DNA from: Chondrus crispus
Taxonomy: Eukaryota > Rhodophyta > Florideophyceae > Gigartinales > Gigartinaceae
Direction of reading: 5' to 3'
DNA length: 64,000 nt
NCBI RefSeq assembly: GCF_000350225.1
Contig: NW_005178528.1
Coordinates: 124,001-188,000 of the forward strand
Shown piece after piece: positions 22,528 through 31,697 of this stretch. The notes beneath the pieces are model-generated. The model was given only the letters and a program-made list of their open reading frames with translations. It ran no database searches and was not told the origin of the DNA. The stretch's first letter is position 1, and each line of letters starts with the position of its first letter. The position numbers were made by a program, and so were the translations under genes.

Positions 22528-24041
22528 CAGTTACCATCAAAAATCTATGACCAGTTGGGGGCCAAGGTTCCACCAAAGGACACCCGGACTTCCACACACC
22601 AATGGAAAGCTTGTTTAAAAACCATTGCAAATATGCACTCAGAATTTTGGACCGAATAAATAAAACGCTCACAGAAGCAAAACATAATTTTTTGGCTATA
22701 AAAACTATAGGACCACTACAGTATATTGTTTTTTAATTGTGGCGCGAAAGCGAAACACCTGTTCCAGATGCATAACCTGATCCCCCACACTCCACAGAAC
22801 AGCACTGTCGATTGCATATCCTTAAAAAATGCCTCACGGCACCCAGCTTACCCCAACCGAAAGGATAGAGATCAATACTTTGAACTCTGCAAAGTGGTCT
22901 CATCGGCAGATTGCCGAGAAGTTGGAAGCGTTCCAAAACGGCCGTCACAAGATTCTTAAAGAGTCCAGCACAGTATGGGACTATCCAGAGGCCTGGCAGA
23001 CCTCCCAAAGTGACCGAGGCCGTCCGTAGGAGGGTCATTCGTGAGGCCTCGAAGAAACTAACCACTGCACCAAAAATTCGGAAGGCCTTGGAGCTATCGG
23101 TAAGCACCTCTACAGTGCAACGGATAATTAGAGGGACTGGTTTATGGCTTTTAAAAAGATGGCGACCGCCCCGTGGACAACAAACGAATATCGCGAAAAA
23201 GGGTGTCTTGGGCAGAGACACATGTGCAATTCTCCCCGGAAAAGTGGCGTACCGTGGTCTTTTCCGATGAGAAGAAATTTAATCTGGATGGCCCTGATGG
23301 GTTTGCCTACTACTGGCATGACCTCAGGGTCAGTGAGCCGATTTTTCTAAACGCCAAAGCGGGGGTGGATCAGTCATGGTTTGGGCTGCGTTTTCGCACT
23401 ACGGAAAATCTGAGCTGGTTGTGACATGCGGACGACAGAACGCTAAAAAGTATTGCAAGACTATGAAAGACCATTTACTTCCCTTCGCCGCACTTACACA
23501 TGGCGAAAACTGGATATATCAGCAAGACAATGCTTCCACACATAGAGCACATGAGACCAGAACGTGGTTCAAGGACCATGGAGTGGACGTTCTCGACTGG
23601 CCAGCCCGATCTCCGGACCTGAACCCCATAGAGAACCTATGGGCGATTTTCGGAAGGACCGTACACGCGTCCGCACGCCAATTTTCGTCTACCAAAGATC
23701 TTACTAGTTGCATCATGGAATGCTGGGAGAAAATTGAGGACGAAGTGCTGCATAACTTGGTAGCGTCAATGCCAAGGCGTTGAGCTGCTGTCATGGCAAA
23801 GCAGGGTTCGAAAACAAAGTACTAAGGAGGTGTAGCAAACAATATACTGTAGTGGTCCTATAGTTTTTACAGCCAAAAAATTATGTTTTGCTTCTGTGAG
23901 CGTTTTATTTATTCGGTCCAAAATTCTGAGTGCATATTTGCAATGGTTTTTAAACAAGCTTTCCATTGGTGTGCCGGAAGTCTGGGTGTCCTTTGGTGGA
24001 ACCTTGGGCCCCAACTGGTCCTATATTTTTGATGGTGACTG
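22528..24041 (+). mobile_element. Tc1/mariner element with 204-bp terminal inverted repeats
   Basis: Flanked by TA at 22526-22527 and 24042-24043, the target duplication of Tc1/mariner elements. The termini are CAGTTACCATC and GATGGTGACTG. The inverted repeats run 22528-22731 and 23838-24041 and are near-identical over their whole length. A frameshifted DD34E transposase lies between them. Confidence 0.92.
22829..23783 (+). pseudogene. Tc1/mariner transposase (DD34E), frameshifted
   Basis: Starts MPHGTQLTPTERIEINTL with a helix-turn-helix (WSHRQIAEKLE), then in a second frame RPPKVTEAVRRRVIREASKK (second HTH). The third frame holds the first catalytic Asp in VFSDEKKFNLDGPDG, and the fourth holds IYQQDNASTHRAHET (second Asp) and WPARSPDLNPIENLW (Glu). 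I count 34 residues between the second Asp and the Glu, the DD34E signature of Tc1-type enzymes. At least three frame changes make this copy defective, although every catalytic residue is present. Confidence 0.92.
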
Positions 24042-24043
24042 TA

Positions 24044-24551
24044 GTAATAAAGGTTACCTTTGCTGAAAGAGGAAGATGAGGTGATTCCGACGGCACGTCT
24101 TTCGTCTCTTAACCCGGTCGTCAAGTACAGGGGGGTAACGCAAATCCCGGACAAAACGCGCTTAATTAAAATTCAATTATACTTCTACGAGTCACACAGG
24201 GCTACTTTTTCTCTCATTGCGACTGTCAGCGCCTTTCGTATGAGGGTATCAAGCGCTAAACACAAACAGCCTCATATCAGGTCATATCGCAGGACAAAAC
24301 TCTTTCTGTTGAAAGAAAGGGAAAAATGAGGCAAAGATCGGACAAATCAATTTTTTATTTCATACACTGGCAGCCTATGAAGGCATTATTGCCTGCCACG
24401 TCATGCATCGGTTTGCGCTCTGACGTTCGTGTGTGCAAGCAAAACCTTCTTTGCAGTACGTGCACGAGCAGTGGCCCGCCGCTCTTGCAGAGGGCGTACA
24501 CTGCTCTTCAGCTCCTGTACTGCTACGCCGGCAAGAGCCGCACGTCGCTGC
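24044..24551. other. Non-coding spacer between mariner and LTR element
   Basis: About 500 bp without a supported gene. The frame at 24060-24329 looks like chance. Confidence 0.4.
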
Positions 24552-25128
24552 TGTAGTACAACAGCGCGAAGGCAACGGCGCCACCGCTGCCGCCCCGGGA
24601 TACAGTACGATGGGCTGTAAGCGCGAGAAGAACTGTAAGGAGTTATATTTACAGCACACGGCCGGTGCGGAGTACAGTAGTACCCCGCTGGTTACACGTG
24701 TAGGATCCGAACGGTAAGTAATTAGTAATTAGTAGTTAATGGCACAAATTAGCCAATTTAGCACAGTAGCTGGTATACAGTAAGTAACAGCTACTGTAGC
24801 GGGACAGGTGTCCTGGCGTCCCACTTAGGGGTTAAGACCGGGGGCACCTGCCCCGTTCCAGTAAACGGGGGCAGACTCGCCTCCCTTCCCTTTACGGCTT
24901 TTTGCTAACTCCGTCCGGTTTTACCTCTAAGTCTCAGGCTTCTAACCCGTGACCGGCCGTCCGGATCTAACACCACCGACCGGCTGCGCGTCACCGGCCA
25001 CGTGAGCCTTCCCTCTTTTCGAGTCCTTCCGTACGGTTTGCGCTCGCGTGGGTTACCCAGCGGCGCGCGCTCCCTTACCTCTAACCCCCCTCGTTCCGAG
25101 TGGTCGGGACGAAGGTAGTTATACCACA
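24552..25128 (+). repeat. 5' LTR
   Basis: 577 bp, TGTAGTA...TACCACA. Near-identical to 29823-30399. Confidence 0.9.
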
Positions 25129-25255
25129 TTTTGGTACTCTTGTGGAGGGTATAACTACAGAGGTTGAGCCCGCACTGGATCGCCAGCGCGAGCAACTACC
25201 GATCGGATTGAAAGAGGTCGAAAATCACCGCGTCGATCGCCAGTGATCATCGACG

Positions 25256-27760
25256 ATGAACCGTGCGGACTCCGCCGGAGAAGATACCGCCTCCGGGCGA
25301 GCAAGTACCCGCAGTGGCAGAGGCGCACAGCGCCCCCGGATCGACAATCCGGAAGCCCTGCTACGCCCGCCGTCTACCAGGGGCCAGAAGACCCCTTCCG
25401 TTTCGGACACCACCGCCGGGCTACCGGCTGGTGGGGGGAACCGCGTACAAGTACTGTACGACGCGTTACTCCCGCGACTACAAACCTGGATGGAGGATTT
25501 CCTCGCTGAGGAACTACCTCAGGTCGTCCAGGTTTGCCTCGACCGAACGGCACCAAGACTGGTGGCGGAGCATGCGGATACTGCGCTCCGCGCCCTGCTG
25601 GACGAGAAGATCGCCCCCCTCGTACGCGACGAGGTGGTGGCAGCGCTCGCCGCGGAGGAGGACGAATCTCCGACCGCATTGGCTCTAAAGGGAGCTATTA
25701 GCTCCGCCGTGGCCATCCGTCTGGCCACGACATTTACCGAAACGGGAGGCGCGGTACCGCCGCCGGCGCCGCGCCGTGAAACCGTTCCGGGCTCAAGCTT
25801 TAATATCGCTGATCCGATCGGCGCCGTACCCGGGATTGATAGGATGGACCCTCACCCGGAGGGCAGAGCCATCTATCTCCCAACCGTTCACGGTGCTACA
25901 GGGAGGACCACAGAAAATGTCCTCCCCATACTCGCCGGTACGGGCTACCCCCGCGGGACAGACAACCGCCTGGGGCTCCCCGAGACAGAGAATCGGGACC
26001 CGTACCGGTTGAGCAGAAGACGTGCACCCGGCACGCACAGGACCGAAGCGGAATACACCCGGTATTCCGACGCAGAAGACCCCCGTCACAGGACGGATGA
26101 AGACCGCGAGGGACGCCGCTGGCGATACCGCGATAACCGCGAGGCACGCCACGGGCGATACCGCGATGCCGGAGGGGGAGGATACCCCTCCGATGATGAC
26201 CCATCCGGTTCGGAAGACTCTCGCAGGCGGGGCCACAGGGCACGCCGCGACAGGAGCCGAGACCGGCACCGGCACGACCCGTCCGACTCGGAAGACTACC
26301 ACACCGAGTCGGATGAGGAACGTCGTCGCTCGGGCAGACACCGCCGGGCTGCCCCGAAGAGCGACGAGCGACGGCCCACGGTAAGGTTACTTCCCGCCAC
26401 GTGCGCGCAGGTCCGCAATTACCTCGCTACGCACCCGGATGTGGATTACCAATCCGTCGCTCGCTATGCGCAAGCGATCGGGGAAACCAATCGGGCTTCC
26501 CGTCGACAGGGGATGTCCGCCATGGCGCACCGAGAACCTCCCGGAGCGGCTAGAAGATCTGACCGCACCGCAAGGACGAGGCCCGTGCTGTCGGTTGAGT
26601 CGGCATCCGACATCCCGATGGCTGGGGGATTTGCTGAAGAAGCAATCCTGGCCGTGACGGACCAAACCGCCACGCCAACCTCGATGAGCTCGCCACCGAC
26701 GGGTTACTATCCGTCGCCGGCAGCTTCGACGGCGGGCGCCCCGGTTCCGCCCGCCAACCCTGGCGACGTGCGCACAGGACCGTACGGGAGGCAAGGGCAG
26801 GATCCACGCGTCCGGTTCTCCGGCGGGAGATTTCCCAGACCGCCACCGTGCCGGTTCTGCCTGGACACCACGCACCGACAAGAGGCGTGCCCCGTCGTTG
26901 CCGATGCGGGCCTGCGGGCCAAGCTTCTGGAGGCACGAGAGGCCAACTACCAGAAGCTACGCATCCGGCAAGGCCCCCGCCCGGGATCCCCGTTCAACCG
27001 CCAGGGGCCGTTCGCTTGGCAAAACCAGCGTCAAACGGCCCCCGCAGGCGTCAACGTGGTCGAGGAATCGCACCTCGACCACACCGAGGACCCCGTTGCG
27101 CAAGCCGCGGATGAAACCCGCGGAGGACCTCCCCCGCGCGGCGGCCAATCGCCACCGCACACCCCGCGCCGGAAGACCCGGCGCAGGAGGGGGCGAGGTT
27201 GCCACAGACGCACGCGGAACCCCGCGCACGTCACCGCAAACCCCGCGCCGGAAGACCCGGCGCAGGAGGGGGCGAGGTCGCCACAGACGCACGCGGAACC
27301 CCGCGTGCGTCACCGCCCACCCCGCGCCGGAAGACCCGGCGCAGGAGGGGACGAGGTCGCCACAGACGCACGCGGAACCCCGCGCACGTCACCGCAAACC
27401 CCGCGCCGGAAGACCCGGCGCAGGAGGGGGCGAGGTTGCCACAGACGCACGCGGAACCCCGCGTGCATCACCGCCCACCCCGCGCCGGAAGACCCGGCGC
27501 AGGAGGGGGCGAGGTCGCCACCGACGCACGCGGAACCCCGCGTGCGTCACCGCCCACCCCGCGCCGGAAGACCCGGCGCAGGAGGGGGCGAGGTCGCCAC
27601 CGACGCACGCGGAACCCCGCGTGCGTCACCGCCCACCCCGCGCCGGAAGACCCGGCGCAGGAGGCGGCCAATCGCCACGGACGCACGCGAAACCCCGCGC
27701 GCGTCACTGCAAACCCCGCGCCGGAGGACCCGGCGCAGGAGCGGGCGAGGTCGCCACTGA
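25256..27760 (+). CDS. Gag-like protein of non-autonomous LTR element
   Basis: 834 codons from an ATG 127 bp after the LTR. Residues ~60-180 are a helical, capsid-like segment (LLPRLQTWMEDFLAEELPQV). Residues ~290-380 are an Arg/Asp/Ser-rich domain (RRDRSRDRHRHDPSDSEDYH). A zinc knuckle, CRFCLDTTHRQEAC (C-x2-C-x4-H-x4-C), lies near residue 530 with the same spacing as the gag of the 936-8767 gypsy element. From about residue 635 the frame enters the 79-nt repeat array and becomes an Arg/Pro-rich repeat. The first 630 residues form a credible gag; the repeat portion may be translated only incidentally. Gag would form particles that package this or a related RNA. The frame is intact, unlike all the autonomous elements in the window. 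Confidence 0.8.
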   Translation: MNRADSAGEDTASGRASTRSGRGAQRPRIDNPEALLRPPSTRGQKTPSVSDTTAGLPAGGGNRVQVLYDALLPRLQTWMEDFLAEELPQVVQVCLDRTAPRLVAEHADTALRALLDEKIAPLVRDEVVAALAAEEDESPTALALKGAISSAVAIRLATTFTETGGAVPPPAPRRETVPGSSFNIADPIGAVPGIDRMDPHPEGRAIYLPTVHGATGRTTENVLPILAGTGYPRGTDNRLGLPETENRDPYRLSRRRAPGTHRTEAEYTRYSDAEDPRHRTDEDREGRRWRYRDNREARHGRYRDAGGGGYPSDDDPSGSEDSRRRGHRARRDRSRDRHRHDPSDSEDYHTESDEERRRSGRHRRAAPKSDERRPTVRLLPATCAQVRNYLATHPDVDYQSVARYAQAIGETNRASRRQGMSAMAHREPPGAARRSDRTARTRPVLSVESASDIPMAGGFAEEAILAVTDQTATPTSMSSPPTGYYPSPAASTAGAPVPPANPGDVRTGPYGRQGQDPRVRFSGGRFPRPPPCRFCLDTTHRQEACPVVADAGLRAKLLEAREANYQKLRIRQGPRPGSPFNRQGPFAWQNQRQTAPAGVNVVEESHLDHTEDPVAQAADETRGGPPPRGGQSPPHTPRRKTRRRRGRGCHRRTRNPAHVTANPAPEDPAQEGARSPQTHAEPRVRHRPPRAGRPGAGGDEVATDARGTPRTSPQTPRRKTRRRRGRGCHRRTRNPACITAHPAPEDPAQEGARSPPTHAEPRVRHRPPRAGRPGAGGGEVATDARGTPRASPPTPRRKTRRRRRPIATDARETPRASLQTPRRRTRRRSGRGRH

Positions 27761-27870
27761 CGCACGCGTAACCCCGCGTGCGCCACCCCAAACCCCGCAC
27801 CGGAATACCCGGCGCGGATGGGGGGCGACTCCGCCGCGGGTCTCCTCCAGACGGCCACCACCCGTTTACG
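27161..27870 (+). repeat. Array of eight to nine 79-nt repeats, open in all three frames
   Basis: The word ACCCCGCGCC starts at 27161, 27240, 27319, 27398, 27477, 27556, 27635 and 27713, and a variant at 27792: spacing 79, 79, 79, 79, 79, 79, 78, 79. Since 79 is not a multiple of three, each unit moves the frame by one. All three forward frames stay open through the array (frames ending at 27760, 27771 and 28031) and encode the same 79-residue repeat in rotated order. Each unit folds into three potential hairpins: GCGCCGG-AAGAC-CCGGCGC, GGCG-AGGT-CGCC and GACGCACGCGG-AACC-CCGCGTGCGTC. Confidence 0.95.
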
Positions 27871-28616
27871 GCGCACGCGGATCCCCTGCGTGCCACCGTC
27901 CGAGCCGTACCGGATGGACCGGCGGGGGGGGGAAGCTGACCCGCCCGCAGGACGACGTGACGCGGCGGTGGTCAAACGGCTTGGCGCCCCGGTGCATACC
28001 CGCCGCCGAGAGACGGAACCCAGCCGCGTAAATACTGTATGGGCACGACCTCGCCGGGGCTCCAGGGCACTGTGGACCACGAGTTGCGCGAGCGGCATAC
28101 ACCGCCCGGCACATGTGGCCGCTGGACCACGGCGGCGGTTCAAGACGCCTCCGATCCTCGGGGGGTACCCAATCGGAGCTCGTCAAACCGCCGAGAAACC
28201 ACCCGCCGCAAGGAAAAAGCAGGCGGAAATTACCAAGGAAAAGGCCGGTTCCGCCCCAAGCCGGTAATGGGGACGCGCACCGGGTGTTGCGGGGGGAACG
28301 GGAACCCGCCCCCGCAATGACCCGTCACGACGATAGTGCGGTCGCCCGCCCGTCGGGCCGCCGTACGCGTCAACCCGACATGGTAGCGCGGATGGAAACC
28401 CGCAGCGGCACCCCCGACCAGGCGGTCGGGAAGATCTCACCCCGACGGGCGACCCCGGGGGTAGGCCACAGGCCGCACCCGTCGCGGTAACCCGCCACCG
28501 CAAGAGCGCGTGGGCAACCGCGCGCTACCGCTGCCCCGCGCCGGATTAACCCGGCGCGGAGGGCCCTGGACGGCAAGGAGGCGACTCCGGTCGCCGGCTT
28601 TTAATTAAGCCCAAAA

Positions 28617-29165
28617 GGGGGCTACGTTTTTCCTCCTAGAAGGATGGGAAAAAATCGTAGCCCCCTCCCGTTCACGGCATTGCATTCCCCGGGTTCGCCC
28701 GCGTCCGGAGGTCCCAAGACGGAAAATCCGACTTTGGGAAGGCCCAAGCGGATTTGGAAACCGGAACTGTAAAACGGCTGTTTCTGCTCGTTTTTACAGT
28801 TTCTTTTCGTTTCCAAATCGGGGCCTCCGCGGAAAGTGACAATGGCAGGACTTACCGACCGGTTTTGGACGAACGGCAGAGCGTACCGCCGCTGGGAGCT
28901 CCCCACTGACCGCACCGACAGGCTGGCGGTCACACACTTCGCTGTATCACCGGTGAAAGGGCGCCGTTTTTGGAAAAACGGCCAGCCCTCCGGGGGGGTG
29001 GGGGAAAATCGCTTCTTTGGCGCCGGTTTGATGATGCCCGGCGCCGGGGGAAGACACCCCACGGCAACGGCAAGCCTATCCGGACGGTTGAAGGTACAGC
29101 GGGTTCGTCCGCTGTACCTGTAAACCCGAGTTCCCGCTCGGTTCTTCAACGGAATACTGTACGGG
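28617..29165 (+). repeat. Structured 3' block, copy 1 (three hairpins)
   Basis: Contains hairpin 1 (28617-28626 with 28656-28665, GGGGGCTACG/CGTAGCCCCC), hairpin 2 (28751-28761 with 28809-28819, GATTTGGAAAC/GTTTCCAAATC, and an inner 10-bp stem 28765-28774 with 28792-28801), and hairpin 3 (29019-29026 with 29038-29045, GGCGCCGG/CCGGCGCC). A diverged direct repeat follows at 29171-29690. Frames here are not convincing genes. Confidence 0.85.
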
Positions 29166-29170
29166 AAGAA

Positions 29171-29690
29171 GGGCTACGATTTCCCCTCTAGAAGGGCGAA
29201 TAAAAATCGTAGCCCATATCCGAGAACAGTTCCAGACTCCTGAGGTCGTCGCCGACCTGGGACTATTTGGAAACAGAAACGTGTTTATGCCGTTTCTGAC
29301 TGTTTTTTACAGTTTCTATTAGTTTCCAAATAGGAACCGTTCGGGAAAGGGACTACCGTGCGGTTTTCGCTCTCTGTTTTGGCCGACAGAGGTACCGCAC
29401 GCACCGGGAAAGGTCGGAGACGTACCGGTGCGGGGCTGGCGGGGGCGTACCCGTGGGGTTTTGGAGGAAATCGAAGGGGAATTCTTGGAAAAATGGCCAG
29501 CCCTCCGGGGGGGTCCTGGAAAAACGCTTCTTTGCGCCGGTTGTTCGATGACCCGGCGCAGGCTGAAGCCGCCCAATCCGAACGGTGGCGTACCGCGGAT
29601 GGAACCGCGAACCGCTGGAGCGCTGAACTCCTCCGCGCGGGTCGGGAGATGACCGCCGCTGCGGGTGTGCATGCGGGTTTGAGGACTCGA
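29171..29690 (+). repeat. Structured 3' block, copy 2 (three hairpins)
   Basis: Diverged repeat of 28617-29165 in the same order: hairpin 1 at 29171-29180 / 29206-29215, hairpin 2 at 29263-29274 / 29332-29343, hairpin 3 at 29533-29540 / 29553-29560. It shares the block GGCCAGCCCTCCGGGGGGGT. Paired positions differ from copy 1 in both arms at once. Confidence 0.85.
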
Positions 29691-29822
29691 GGAAGGTGAC
29701 TACTGTACGGCCGCGTCTCCGCGGCCGACGCATGGTCTCCGTTCGGGATAGGAGACCGTCACGGCTGGCAGGGATTTTAACCCGCCGCGACGGGGAGGTG
29801 TCGCGAAGTAAGGAAGGGGGTC

Positions 29823-30399
29823 TGTAGTAGAACAGCGCCAAGGCAACGGCGCCACCGCTGCCGCCCCGGGATACAGTACGATGGGCTGTAAGCGCGAGAA
29901 GAACTGTAAGGAGTTATATTTACCGCACACGGCCGGTGTGGAGTACAGTAGTACCCCGCTGGTTACACGTGTAGGATTCGAACGGTAAGTAATTAGTAAT
30001 TAGTAGTTAATGGCACAAATTAGCCAATTTAGCACAGTAGCTGGTATACAGTAAGTAACAGCTACTGTAGCGGGACAGGTGTCCTGGCGTCCCACTTAGG
30101 GGTTAAGACCGGGGGCACCTGCCCCGTTCCAGTAAACGGGGGCAGACTCGCCTCCCTTCCCTTTACGGCTTTTTGCTAACTCCGTCCGGTTTTACCTCTA
30201 AGTCTCAGGCTTCTAACCCGTGACCGGCCGTCCGGATCTAACACCACCGACCGGCTGCGCGTCACCGGCCACGTGAGCCTTCCCTCTTTTCGAGTCCTTC
30301 CGTACGGTTTGCGCTCGCGTGGGTTACCCAGCGGCGCGCGCTCCCTTACCTCTAACCCCCCTCGTTCCGAGTGGTCGGGACGAAGGTAGTTATACCACA
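29823..30399 (+). repeat. 3' LTR
   Basis: 577 bp, TGTAGTA...TACCACA, preceded by a purine-rich tract at about 29805-29820. Confidence 0.9.
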
Positions 30400-30750
30400 G
30401 TAGTCACGGCGCTCCGGTTTCAAGATCGCCCATGCCATCCGAAGCGCGGCGCCTGGCGCGGCGGGCGTCGGCGGGTCAACTGCTTCGTCGGCCATACTCG
30501 CTATTGGCACGCTGTATGTGCCACACAGAATCGTCTCCGTCCTAGTGAAAGGGGGTATTCCTCTTTACGATAGAGAAATAGACATGCCGAGAGATCGGCG
30601 GTGGGCGGTGCGGCCCCGCGAGCTCAAGTAGAGTACAGCTCTGGGTTGCACCGCCTGGCGACGCTCGGCATACTGATAGAGACGCTCGCTATTTTTCGGC
30701 TGAGTCTTCACCTGCATACACACACGTGTACACGGACGCATACTATACAC
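30400..30750. other. Spacer between two LTR elements
   Basis: 350 bp, no supported gene. The right part is rich in CACACGTGTACACGG-like words. Confidence 0.4.
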
Positions 30751-30965
30751 TGTATACAGGTCTACGTGTACATGTCACAGGAGCTGTTCAGCACAGGTTA
30801 GCTGATCCAGTCTAGATCTATTTCTAGTGATAGATTTAGAAACAACACTGGCTTCGGACTATCGCCGGGACGGAAGCCACGACACTCCATCGCCAACAGC
30901 GAACAACGTCGTTTACTGCACACAGTAAACTCATCTCCGACAACGGTTCAACAGGCGTTTCGCCA
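30751..30965 (+). repeat. 5' LTR (215 bp)
   Basis: Near-identical to 34162-34376; TGTATACAGG...CGCCA. Confidence 0.85.
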
Positions 30966-31064
30966 TAGTGATCACTAGACAAGACACGTCTTGCTCGTTC
31001 GTAAACACAACCCGAACGGATCTCTGCCAGATCCTGTCACCAACTAACACCAACAACCGAAAAA

Positions 31065-31697
31065 ATGGAAGCATCTACGGTCTCCACTGGCGCCCGCCGT
31101 GATGGGTTTGTCACCACATCGGTTGACCATCCATGGTTGACTCGACTCGACGCCGAGTCGATCCGCATCTTTCTTCGAGGGTACGAAGACTACTGCAAGG
31201 AAATCACCGCACGCGCTGAGCAGCTGGTTGCAACTGGAACCATTACGGCTGAACCAATTCGACCAGTTAGTCTGAAGTACTGTATCGACAGTGAGCAACT
31301 TCAATCTGCATTGGACCTCGGCTTTATTGAAGGAGTCGACGAGTACAAATCGCTTTCGGAAACTGCACTTCGGTCCTTCCTGGAAGGAAAAGCACAAGAA
31401 TCTCGCAAGAGTCTTACCGCATCAGATTTGGACGTCCTCGTTGAGAGTGAACTCACCATGGACATGTCCATCAGATCCGCACGGTCACACATGGAACTAC
31501 TCTTCATGAGTTACATTTCTCTGCTTCGCCGAAACGGTATCAAGTGGGTGCTCGACAGTAACCGAAAGCTGGCCGTGACGCACATTGCGACAGCTGTCCG
31601 CCCTAATCTACTCCGCAAACGGTTGGAATTAGACCTGGGCTTTGCTCACACTGAGGTAGGCAAGAATTTCGAGGGCTTCATGAAGCACGCATTGTAA
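31065..31697 (+). CDS. Gag capsid-like protein
   Basis: 210 codons from ATG 100 bp after the LTR. FLRGYEDYCKEITARAEQLV and PVSLKYCIDSEQLQSALDLG form the pattern of a Ty3/gypsy capsid N-terminal region (a FLxxYxxY helix, then a Cys-x-Asp turn). No zinc knuckle is present in this frame. It stops at TAA 31695-31697; the following reading frames (RSNSGRGNKTKKNKP and on) look like a Lys/Ser-rich linker in other frames, suggesting a frameshift in the gag tail. Confidence 0.65.
   Translation: MEASTVSTGARRDGFVTTSVDHPWLTRLDAESIRIFLRGYEDYCKEITARAEQLVATGTITAEPIRPVSLKYCIDSEQLQSALDLGFIEGVDEYKSLSETALRSFLEGKAQESRKSLTASDLDVLVESELTMDMSIRSARSHMELLFMSYISLLRRNGIKWVLDSNRKLAVTHIATAVRPNLLRKRLELDLGFAHTEVGKNFEGFMKHAL

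Larger units (their letters stand above)
24552..30399 (+). mobile_element. Young non-autonomous LTR retrotransposon with gag-like gene
   Basis: Two direct LTRs of 577 bp (24552-25128 and 29823-30399) differ at only about five or six positions by eye, so the insertion is recent. Internally: a primer site (TGGTACTCTTGTGGAGGG from 25132), a gag-like frame from 25256, a 79-nt repeat array, a duplicated structured 3' region and a purine tract (GTAAGGAAGGGGG) just before the right LTR. No protease, reverse transcriptase or integrase is present in 4.7 kb of internal sequence. It must therefore be mobilised by another element, like a LARD. The 5-bp flanks (GCTGC and GTAGT) do not match, so one end may have recombined. 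Confidence 0.88.

Noticed and set aside
27199..27771. Third frame (190 codons) through the same array
   Set aside because: Also the repeat array in a rotated frame, reported as a repeat rather than a gene.
27161..27870. CRISPR array
   Set aside because: The repeats are head-to-tail with no unique spacers, and the sequence is eukaryotic retroelement DNA.
26898..28031. Second long frame (377 codons) overlapping the gag end
   Set aside because: It is the 79-nt array read in another frame; its non-repeat ends have no family resemblance.
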